A program made the translations under genes and the position numbers. Below are positions 1 through 12,400 of a stretch of 64,000 nucleotides of DNA, one piece after another (position 1 is the stretch's first letter; each line of letters opens with the position of its first letter). A model generated the notes under the pieces. It did not search any database, was not told the DNA's origin, and saw nothing but the letters and a program-made list of their open reading frames with translations. This DNA comes from Candidula unifasciata (lineage: Eukaryota; Mollusca; Gastropoda; Stylommatophora; Geomitridae): contig CAJHNH020008463.1 of the NCBI GenBank assembly GCA_905116865.2, forward strand, positions 176,501 through 240,500, given 5' to 3'.

Positions 1-148
<148 letters not shown>

Positions 149-331
149 TACAGGGTGGGCCGACATGAGAGTCAGATTCAAACCATGAATGTTTGGGTTA
201 GCAGACAAACAGCCTTTCACTGACTGCAGCAGGTGCTGGCTTCTATTAACTTATACATTGAAACTGGTATCAGGCTCCATAATAACCATTCAAAAATATT
301 ACAGTGTAGAAACAAAGAGAATCCTTCTTAC

Positions 332-451
332 CTCTGCCATGACTTTGAACTGGTAGTAACTGTGCTTCTCATAATCAAGTGTTCGAGTCAGAGTAATGAC
401 TCCATTATACTGATTAATCTCAAAGGTTGTTAAGTATTCTTCATCTGCTGC
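332..451 (-). CDS. Cadherin exon: C-terminal half of EC2
   Basis: 120 bases (40 codons), phase 0-0, acceptor gttgcag and donor GAG|gtaaga. Encodes AADEEYLTTFEINQYNGVIT, then LTRTLDYEKHSYYQFKVMAE. F-E-I-N-x-Y-NGVI-T-L-x(3)-LDYE and Y-Q-F-x-V-x-A are the classic cadherin strand pattern. It is the last exon before the left edge. Confidence 0.95.
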
Positions 452-3400
452 CTGCAACAAAACAATAAAGCAATGGTAATGATGATGATGATGATCACAG
501 TAAGAATACTAATAAAAATGATTTTGCTGAACATGACTATAATAATAATAATGCTTACAGTGGTAATAAATGTGATGGCTGGTGCAGCAGTGAAGCTTTT
601 GGTGATAATGATAGTGATGTTGATAATTATGGTGGTGAAAGTGATGATGATGATGATGATGTGGTTAATTATGATCATGGCAATGATGTTAGTGATGGTA
701 GCAATTGTATTGCTGCTACTAACTGTCCAGCACTTACATAAATACAAAAGAAAAGACCACATAAAACATTTCTTTCAGTACCTTCATTAAGTAAATAATC
801 ATTTTAATTTCTGGCAAGTTCATTAGGCCATATGGTGCTAAACTCCCTATTTATATTGACACTTTGGCACCTAGAGGGCAATGTGGCCACCTTTACTTCC
901 TTAGCCATTTTCCTGGATACTCATTTTAGGCTGAGTTGACCCTGGAGTCCAGCTGACTACCCAGGTTCTTTTTCTTCTGCCCTTTATCCTCCAATGGAGC
1001 ATAGGCCCTCAACCAGCTGACACCTAGTTGTCCTATCCTTGATATCACATGCAGCTAACCCCATGGTTTTCTCATCTTTTTAACTTCATTCTCTAGTTCC
1101 TTTCTCTACGTTTTTTTAGTCTACCTTTATTTTTATGCCCTTGTAGGTTCCAGTTTGAAGTTCTACTAGTTACTCAGGTTACCCAAGCCTATCTTTGTCC
1201 TTCTGTTTTGACTGTTTCATGAAAATGCTCAAGCTATTAAGGGCCTTTAGATATGATCAAGACATGTCTGTATTCTAACAATGGAAATAAACTATTTTAG
1301 TTATCTTTTTAGTTACAATTTAAATAAGCATACATTACAAGTAAATTTATTTGAAATCAACAGACAATTTGTACTCACCTGAGCATTTGACTGAAAAATA
1401 GAAGAAAAAAAATTACAAAATTAGAAACATTTGCAAATTTCAGTAAATGAATGAATAAATGAATCAATAAAGGCACATAAGGTCACTGCACTCAGGACAT
1501 TACCAGACGTGCTCAGTCTTCTTCTTCAATTGCCAACAGAGAGTTGATATACTTATAGTACCAGCTGAACTTGACAACATGTTCGCCTATGTTTTCCCCT
1601 CAGTGTTGAATATCATCCAGACCTCCGTCCCAACCCCCACTTTTTTTTCCATTGAATTAAATTTTTCAGTGTATGGATTCTCTATCTGTTCTATTAAATG
1701 TCCATTTGATCCTGGATAGCTTTCACTATTTCTGCTTTATCATAAAGTAGCTAGCCGCCTAGAGGATCGGCAGCAGTTAATCTATCTATGAAGTTCACTG
1801 TGCATGCTACGCCTTCAGTTATAATTAAATTTATTGTCTCCCCCCCCCCCCCCCCACCCTTTTATTGTTTTTGTTGTTGTTGCAAAAATGGAACAAAGAA
1901 CATGATATATTTTGTATCACAGCTAGATGTTAAAGCTCTAGACTTGGCTGTTGTGAAACAGTCAGAGACAAAATATATTCAGAAACGTTATCATAAAAAA
2001 TGTGAAGAAATCATGTTTTTGAGGAGGGGGTTGATTGTTGTCATGCATATATCATTAGGAAGATTCAAAACAGGTTGTAATTTTATAAATAAGTTAAATG
2101 TGACTTAATGCTCCATGTGTCAAACAGGGACCCTTACTACAACTAATGAGCTTTCCTTCGAAGTCTGAGTGCATCTGCCTGAGAGGCAAGGAAACAGCAG
2201 TCTGCATACAAATGAGTCAGATCTGTAAAATGAATGCACACGCAAAACTCAGGTTTTGGAACAGAACTGCAGTCCAAAAGTGGATGAACAACCAGAACTT
2301 TCTGCCAGTTTACAGCTGGTGAACGCAAAGAAGAAGAAGTTAATCTATCAACCTTCTCTGTTAATGTAAACTTTATTATTATTATTATTATTATTATTAA
2401 TATAATCTTTCAAGTATTTGTCACTTAAATGGAAACATAGGTGATGGTCAGTCATAAAGAATGTTAATACAAAACAATAAATAAAGAATTATCATAGTAG
2501 TTAAACAACCTCCATAAGCATTTTGTTTTTTCATTTTTTGCTTTTGACACACAACATGCAGATACTAAGCTCTCAATGTGATTACAAATAGAACTGCGTA
2601 GTAGTTAAACATCACTTTTTCTTCTTCTTTTTTGACTATATCATGTTTTCACTGTAAAAACACATTTTTATTTTTTTTAAATATCCAGAAACCATGAGTT
2701 CTAAGCCCTTTGGTTCAGTACCATGGATATTGCAGCCCTTGGGCCTTGATTCCATGACAGGTACCGTAAATCTGTGAGAAATGTGGCTTTAGTAAAGATA
2801 GGTTAGTCAGTCAAAGTTTAAACATCACAGCAGGCAGGTCACCCTATAATTGCTCCATTCTTTGCCAGCAGAAACTACACAATACTTTCTTCATTATCTC
2901 ATTTAAAAACTAGTGAAAAATTTGGCAGTCCCAGCAACATCTTAAAGCCTGCTCACACAAAGTAAAAATTCATTAAGCATTTGTGAGACTAGTGGCCCCA
3001 CACCAGAATTGCAGCTCATTATTGATGCAAACAGTCAATCATAAAAGTCAGTATTGCAACCGCAAAGTGCATGCAGTTCTGAGCTTAGTCGGCCACCCAC
3101 CATTTTAATGCAACAACAGAAACACACGGCATGCATAGTAAAAATAAAGGACAAATTATTGCAAAAACAGAGAGTCGCCATGGCGGAACGGCTAGACGCT
3201 CACCGGGGATCAGAAGGTCATAGGTTCTCTCCCTGGTGGAGCTGGACTTTTTTAAAAAATGACCTTGGCTTCCAGGTCAACCCAGCCTTGAGTGGGTACC
3301 AGGTGCAGTCCCGGGAAGTAAAGGTGGCCAGCGTGATGCTGACCATATCATCCATCTTGTGCCCATTGGTCTATAAAAATATAGGTCTAGCCCTATATGC

Positions 3401-6400
3401 CCTATATGCCTAAAGGTGTGGAAAAGGGTCCTTTACTTATTTTTTTTTTTATTGCAAAAACAGGTCATGTGCAGTGCTAATTAAACATACTTTGTGTTTT
3501 CTTTATTCATTACATGCCCAATAGTAAACATCAGAAACAAACAGAACTGTATTTAAAAAAGAGGCACAATAAAACATCAAGTGTCACCGCTACATGAAAT
3601 GTCGATGTAAACAGTCTCCAATACTAACTGCCATATCATCGAAGTGCACTTACACAAGAGAATTCCTGCATCATCATCATCATCAATTGCCTTGCAAACT
3701 GGCGTGGGCGATACTGGCTCTTCGAAATCTGTAACTGTGTGTTAGTTCGTGTTTTGACACCCCTCCATGCCATTATAAAAGACTTGAGAATCATCTCATT
3801 CAGTCCTCCTCTGTTTTTCTTTCCACAGATCCTTCTAGTTTCCTTTTTCTCATAACATGACAAAAAAATTATGACTGTTTCTTTCTGTTTGCGATAAGTT
3901 GTCTTCTAGTCTACCTCTTGATATGTTCCCCCCCCCCCCCCACACACACACACACATGTAACATTAACCTCGTATTGCAGGCTTTATCTCTATGTTTTCC
4001 ACCGCCAATGTCACAACAATAAAACTAATGAACAAACACACAAAATAAGTCTAATCTTGTATACCTCCATTGTAAAAAGAACACCTCTGCCATTATCTGG
4101 ATCTTCAGCAGAGACACCGTTGAATATTACAGAGCCATTTTTAGCATTCTGAAAGTTGAAGGTTAAACAAATGAACAGTTAATTGATTTGGTTAGCAAAA
4201 CTTTTTGCTGTCTAAAGTAACATTTCATAAGCTGTTTATTTACTGCCTTTCATTATCTGTCAAAATATTATTATTACTGCTACAACTAGAAATATCACCA
4301 TTATCATGTTAAAATACTTTTTTTTTTTAAACCATTCTTTGCATTTTTATATTAAAAATTTAAAAACTCAAATAAAAGTTATATTTTAGGTTTTCTTATT
4401 AAACAGGTTAATTTGCCAATGTATTAACCCGAGCAAAGTGTTTTTATTTGTTCAATGTTTTAACTATATCTTTAAACTCAAAATATTCTTAATTTTAAAT
4501 GCCTTGGCATTTAGTTAAACTATAACTACACAACATATTTTTGTGTGTGTGTGTATGTGTGTGCTCCCTAACCTCTTTGACCGTCACTTCATATGGCAAA
4601 TTGACAAACTTCGGGGCGACATCATTGACATCTGAGATGAACATTGTGATCAAAATAGGAATCTGAAACATAAATACAATATACAAGTAAGCCAACTATC
4701 TGCTACAACTACAAAAGATAGAGAGAGAGAGAATAAACATTAAATTGTCACAGTGATTCATGTTGTGTTCCTTAAAGAAAAGAACATACAGTAATCTTGA
4801 GACCTGGTACAAGCAGGGTTTTTCCTTGCACTACTTTGTGGTGAACTGATGTATGACAAGCTAGACATTGTGAGAGCCCTCTGAGAGTGAGTGAACAGTG
4901 CGGAAGCGTAAACAGATCATAAAGTTCTGAGGAGAATGGCTTTGCAAGGAGTTACCAGGGGATCTGGTCGACGCTCAACACTCAAAGGAAGGGCCAAATG
5001 GATAAACAATCAGACAGTTACTGGGGCTATGGGAATTGGAACTCTTAATTTGCTGCTGAAGATGGGGACAGAGCGCTTATAAGGGTATCACGAGTGCTAT
5101 GATGTTAATTCTTAATTCAACATTCCACAATGTTCTCTAATTCTTCAAGGACTTTATTGTGGCGCCATGTATATCATCCATGGCCTATGGATGCATGCAG
5201 ACAATACCTGCCCAAGCATCTGCTCAGCTCTGCATAGTTGACATGTCGGGTTGGTGGTGGCACACAGCGGGGCCATTTGCCAGATCTCACCCCATGTGAA
5301 TATTCGTGGCAAGGCACTCTCAAAGCTGATTCACTGGCCTTGCTGCGAGGGTTGGGCTGCTTTTTTTGGACCCGAGTCTCATTTTCGGTGTCCCTTATCT
5401 GCTGTATTACCATGTCTCTGCGTTCTTTGGCCAAGGCTTTGGACCCTAAGTGACTTTTCCATGCCCTAGGCCACATCGGTCAGCTAGTGTGTAACCTACG
5501 ACTTCCTTCAATTTCAGTGATTTCTGAGCAGACTCTATCACATCTTGGACCTTCCATTTCAAAGCTGCTTAAGAGCGGGCTGGACAGCTGTGACTGGTCT
5601 GAAGACTTGCGCAGCATCAACGTGAGTCTTACCTTTGCCGACTTTAAACTCCTCGATTATTGCTTTGAACGGAAGTACCAGCTTAGCTTTATAACTATTT
5701 TTTTTCCTGACAGTTGGGAATTAGAAGAGAAATTAGGACAATTAAAAGACAAGCTGAGAAAATCTAAGGCAGTAAGGTTTCTGAGGTAAATGAAAAAAAA
5801 AATCATAGACAAAAAAAAAAGACAGTTCTCCCTGAAAGAGATGAAAACCACAAACCGATTAGAGAAATTGGGCATAGACAGTCAAGATAGTTTGTACATG
5901 TATTGAGAAGGAAAAACTTAAAAATGTAGTGAAAAATTCCAAACGTGAAGGAAAAATAGCAATGGATAAGTGGTCAGACTCTATGACTATGGCAGTGAAA
6001 GAATTCAGGCATGATCCATGATTTCTCTGATATAGTGACCCTTGACCTCAAATACTTGCTGGCATGGCACTAGATGATGATGATGTTTTTAATATAGTGT
6101 TTATGCTAGATCTAATAGTGTATAGTCTTTTCCATTATTGTATAACAATTAAAAAGTGAAAGAATTAAAAATAAATCTTACAGTGCTAGCACCATCCGAT
6201 ACAGTGAAATACAGGTATCTCTGGTTGGGAGCCTGCAAAAATGAAAATTTAAAATGTTAAAAGACATTGTTCTTAATGAAACAAATACACATTTTTTTAA
6301 GCCAATTTAATTGTAAGATTTCAGAACATAAAGAACCTATCATCAAGCAAGAATTCTTAGAGACAATAAAACAAAATTGTCAACGACAAGAATATATGCT

Positions 6401-9400
6401 ATCATCACCAACTTCTACTCTTGCTGTTAAGCTTCAAGGGAAGCAACAGTGTGTGGTCCAAAGCTGTATGAGTGGTACTGGCTATTGTCATTCTGTGTTA
6501 ATGTATAATCTCTTTACATAATATCATCAATCAATTCCCTGGGTTGTGACCGCATTGTGTTGCTGACTGCACTAAAATGATGAAATATTGAGTCTACTTT
6601 TGTATGTGCAATATTAGCTTTCACGATTGACTGTTTGCACAAACAGTGAGCTGCAATTCTAGTGTGGTGCCATTAGTGTTGGCACATTTGACAGCTGTCT
6701 AAGGCATTTTTCCTTTATGTATGTACAAGTTTCAAGATTTTTCTTGGGTGTCCTCTTGCTCGCACATCAGATCCTTTAAGGTATGGTGCCTAGGATGGTA
6801 TTTGTTGTGGCTGCATTCTATTGAGATAACTAACTCATTTCTCTTCTCATCTCTCAGCTGATAATTGTACACAGATGAGCTACTGATAATCTCAAAGTCT
6901 TGCACAGGTAACACAGTGCTGGTCTTATATGCTGTTTATAATTTGTTTCTTGGTGGTGTTACATATGTTTCAATATTATAATTCTGGTTTAAGTAAAGTT
7001 AAGGACCCTTTTCCACACCTTTAGGCATATAGGGCATTTAGGGCTAGACCTATATTTTTATAGACCAATCGGCACAAGATGGGTGATGTGGTCAGCATCA
7101 CGTCGGCCGCCTATACTTCCCAGGTCTGAACCCGGTACCCACTCAAGGCTGGATCGACCTGGGAGCGAAAGTCGTTTTTGAAAAAAATCCGGGTCCGCCA
7201 GGGAACGAACCCACGACCTTCCAATCCGCGGCGAGCATCTAGCCGCTCCCCCATGAGGACTCCAAATTCTGGTTTCACTTGGTCTGTAAATGCCCTTGAC
7301 CTTTGTCATCTTGTTTCAATTTTGCAATCTATTCTGTCCACCTAAGAGATTAAAACTGTCATTACTGGCTGCATCTGCCTCCTTAAGAGTGGTAGAGTAT
7401 GGGTGGTGGGGGGGGGGGGGGGGATGTCTTAAACTGAGGATCTAGGGACATGTGGCTAGTGCAATCAACACAGACTGTAAAGGTTCAGTTTTGTGTGTGT
7501 GTGTGTGTGTGTGTCTGTGTCTGTGACAGAAAAACCATCCATTACCCTACTGAGGATATGAATATGGATCTTCTGAATAAGAACACATTTAGCTTCTCCT
7601 CCTTCAGTTCATAATGCTGGGTTCGACTCCAGCTGCAAGCGATTTAGCTGCAGAACATCTTGTGTTGGTTTCGACACTGGTACCAAGAGCTGACCATTCA
7701 GGAAGCAATGGCAAACCACTTAATGTAAAATTTGCCTAAAAAAACCACAGTTGCCAAAAAATGCTGGAGTTGGCTCTGTTACCTTCTGTAAATGATACGC
7801 AACTGACTTTCAATTTGCTTCAGTCAAGTTCTATTCAATTCTATATAAAGTGGACTGGAGATTCTACTGACAATACATGCTATGTTTTGTTATATCATTG
7901 ATTATTACTGAGATATTACCAGAGACACACAAACAAACCACTGAGAAACTTACATAGTCCCTGTCTAAGGTTGCAGCAAGCAAGATGTACACGATTTTTG
8001 CATTAGGTTGGTTAGGCAAAGTTTCTGGTGAACTGAGCTTCACCAGCTGCCCAGTCTCCTCAGTGTCTGTTTTAAAAGACAGTTGTTGTCCATCAGCATC
8101 TGAGGCTGTAATATTTCCTATAATACTCCCTGGAAGTAATTTTCAGATGACAATATTATGAATCAATGAAATCTGATAGCTAAGACTTAGAATTAGTTTT
8201 TTCCCTATGGGGACACTTGGGGGAAGGAAGGGGATAAACACACAGTTCCCCTCCATTCCCTAAACAAGCATATCATAAAAGAAACTAAGTGGGGTGTGGC
8301 GAATTTGGATGTGTTGGGTTGAAAGTCCAGCTGAGCTGTAAACCGCAACACAACAGGCCAACCATCCTTTAAAGTGCAGAGGCAGATGCAAAAACAAGAG
8401 GAATTAGTTCTCAGATTAAAACAACAATATTATTGAATGTTTTTTTTTTTCAGTGGTACTACTACTTCTTCATTATCTACCTGCCCTTTAACCCCCAACA
8501 GAGCATAGATAATAAGCTAACTGACGCCACGGCATCCTATACTTTTGCTATTGCATGCGGCTTTCCCATGTACTACCTATCTTTTTAACTTCACTCTTTA
8601 GCTCCCTTTTCTGTGTGTGTGTTTTTTTTGGGGGGGGTCTTTATTTATATGCCTCTGTATGTTCCACTGCAAAAACATTCAAGTTATAGTGTTCTCAGGT
8701 ATTCTCAAACCTGTGTCCTATCCAATGCCAGTCTCTGTTCTTCATCTCTTGATTCACTAGATTTGATTAGTTCTCATTCAAAGCTCAGCTTTATTGCACT
8801 GTGTTCAGAATTGTGCTCCTGCATTCATGATATTGGGAAGTCATGGTAGTTTAGTTCCTAGATGTATACTTTTGGCTCCAGTGTCTTGGGTTCAAACCTG
8901 CATGAATTGAGATTTTTTTTATAATAATTGACCTTGGTTCCTAGGTCAGCATAGACTAAAATGGGTGGTCCTGGGAAGTAATGCTGACCAATGTTGATAC
9001 TGGCTTCACACAATGAGTAACAACAGGTCTAAAACAAAATATGGGTCATTTCAGGGCTTTTTTTTAGAAAAACATAAACAAACAGAGGGGGAATCCTTGA
9101 AGCCATATAGACATTTCATTAATAAAGAGACAATATATTGACCGGCACTCATAGAAAGAAGTAGAAGGATAGAAGGACACAATAGACATCATAAAAATGG
9201 AAAGCTAAAGTTGACCGCGCAGCGAATCAAACCTGTCCCCTCTAAGCAGCATGTGCACCTCGCTATGGAAACAAGCACAATTCTCTCGCTATGAAAATAA
9301 GCTTCTATCTTTCTACTTCTAGAAAAACATGTGCCATCACTTACCATAAATTGTCTGAATAAATATGTTGGTACTCTTCAGTGTCTATTTCAATAGTGCT

Positions 9401-12400
9401 TTTATAAAAAATGTATATCTTAAAAAAGCTATCACCAGAAGAAGAACAAAAATACCCAGGGTGTACCACCATCTGCCTATGCACCTTTGGACAGTTTTAC
9501 TACCTTATACTAGATATAAGATTTTAATAACTAAAAGGTGCGGACTTGAATTTTCTGCATTTATTTATCTTCTTCTCTTCTTCTTCTCTTCCACCTTGTA
9601 CCTCATCGAAGTGTCGGGGGGAGATGTAATGTTCGTTGATGAGCTCTGTCAAGAGCACTATTAAGACTGATGTTTATTGCTGTAAGGCTGTTCTTAATGT
9701 CATCACTCCATATTTTTCCGAGGTCTTCCACTCGCTCTATACCCGTTGTAACGTTTTAGTGTGGCTCGCTGTGGTGGATAGTACTAGGGCATTCTTGCTT
9801 GGTGTCCAAACCACTTCATTGTTGTTTTTTGATGACCTGTAAGACTGGTTTTATTCCTAGAATTCGATTTTTTATCAACCTTTATAAAACAATAATTCTT
9901 TAGGGCATGGCCTGAGATTTGAAAAACAGGAGTACATAAAAACAATGGGACTGTTAAATAGGAAGAAAGAGGGAGACCAAGAAAGAAGATTTCAAACAGC
10001 CAGGCATCATGACAAGAATGAATATTTTGTAACAAAAAAAAAAAAAAACTAGTTGATGATGATGATAATATGTTAGCTAAATCATAAATCTACGTCTAAT
10101 TAAAACAACCATGATTGTTATTTATTAAACAAAACTACCATACATCTCAAGAATCTTGGAAAACTTTACCAAATAAACAGATAATACATCCACACACACA
10201 CACAAAAACTGCCAAGTGTACTGGTAAAATTAGAAGACTAAAAATCTCAGTCATCGTCATCACCTTCCCCTACTGCTGGCATTCACTGTAGAGAAGAAGG
10301 TGGAGAAAAGCAGGCTCTTTTTAAAGTGATAAATATTGTTTCAGAGGTCTCCCGTAGTTAGCGTCCTTTTAGATATTTTTTCTGGGGCTTGAAGTGTGTT
10401 AGGAAACGAACAGGCAGATAGACTGGCTTGTTCCTTACCATAGGGTGATGAAATGGTGCAGCTGAGCAATGTGGAAGGCAAACAAAATCATTATGATGTG
10501 GAAGGTGTGGGGTGGCAGGGCGTGACCAGGGGATCTGGTCAGTTACACTCAGAGGAAGAGCGACAGGCATATAATCAAACTGCTACTAGTATCTTTGGAA
10601 CTCTTAGCTAGCTGCTGAAAATGAGGCCAGCGTACATATAGCAATGTCTCAAGTGCTATAATGTCAGTTCTTAACTTAACTAACTCAGCTAATTCTGTGG
10701 TGCAACACTCCTATGTGGCACAGGGTCTTTAATGTCATCAATTCATTTTTTCTTTGATACCCTCTTTTTCTTATATCGGCATTTCTTAGGCATAATACTT
10801 CTTTGTTCATGTTAATTCCCATCCCAATCTGGGACATGAATTTTTCGTTATTTTAAAGCCCAAACAGGGCTGTAGTCAGGGGGACCTAATATAAGCTAAC
10901 AGTGGAAACGGATTTTCTGGGACTTGGGCCCGGGGGATCCTCATCCAAATGGTGGCAGTTTTTGTCACCAGGTGTTGGTCGCTCGTTGTACAGACCTGGT
11001 GGAGTTGAACATCACAAACATAATACTGAATTGTTACTGAATTCTAACCAAACACCTAAACTATTCAATGTACTGGGAAGCTGAGAAAGGCGAAGACAGA
11101 TATGGTTCGAGCAGAGTGGCAAGCTTCACTGGGAAGGTCACGAATAGTGATCATACTTTAGATCTTTTCTCCAGGCCATGCCGGCATAGTGAGTAATGAA
11201 CAGGCAGACAGATTGACTGGATCTGCACCACTGGGTGGTGAACTGATACATAACAAGGCAGATGTGGTCAAGGTTCTTTGGGAACAAGCAACGGAATCAG
11301 TAGAGAAACGAGATAATTATGGCCTGGAGAGAATGAGACGTTTGGGTGTAATTAGAGGGTCTTGCCGGCTCACTACACTTAGAGGAAAGGCAAGATGGAC
11401 ATATAACCAGATCGTAATCGGTACCATCAGTATTGGAACTCTGCTCTGGCTGCTGAAGATGAGGACGGAGCACACATGGGAAGGCCCCGAGTGCTATGAT
11501 GTCAAGTTGAGTTGAGTTGAGTTGAGTCAAGAATTCTTGAGTCAATTCTTGACTCAACTCAACTCAATGAATTTAGCACAAGGTGTGGTTCCCATACTCA
11601 AAAAATAGAAATCAATATAGACAGTGTGTTTACATGTAAACAAGCTTTAGGTGCTTTTACTGATGGACTATTGGAAGAGGATAAGCAATATTGATTGACA
11701 TTAGCTGACACTGGTGGTGGTTTTTGTCCTCAGATTTATGACAAGTGTCTTTATTCATAAAAAATTGAACTCCCTAATTTTTCAGAAATTAATCCAATGA
11801 ATTGTAACTAAGAAGCTTATCAAATGGAGGAAGGATAAAAAGCAAAGAAACGATTGGACACTTTTTCAGGAGGCTTTATTGACAACTACAACCAACAATA
11901 TTTATTGTGGTTGTTGGTAAAGGCTTCTATTGCAGACTCTAGAGTTGTTACATGATTGTTATTTATTTAACATAACTACCGTGCATCTTAAGAATCTTGC
12001 CAAATAAATTACAAAATTCACAGATACGATATCCACTTTAAAGTGTTTTGGTAAAATTAGAAGAAGACACACTTTGGGGTAGAACAGTCTTGGAACAACA
12101 CCTGTCTGAGATGAAAGAGTTTGTTTGTTCTAAGGTTTATAGTTTATACTGGTAAAATTAGAAAAACACAAAGTGCACACACTTTGGGGTAGAACAGTGT
12201 TGGAACAACACCTGTCTGAGATGAACAAGTTTGTTTGTGCATAATAAGGTTTATTGTTTATACAACGGATCAACATCATGGCACAAGGGTAGTAATCCAT
12301 AAGTGCTCCTTTCTACTTCTAACTCAAGCCTGAGTCCGAAGAATCTCAGAGCAGTGCATGAACTCCATAGCACCAGTGAGAATCCTAAAATACTTAAGGT

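Noticed and set aside
430..790. Overlapping Met/Ile-rich frames on both strands
   Set aside because: Low-complexity ATG/ATA tract next to a cadherin exon; not coding.
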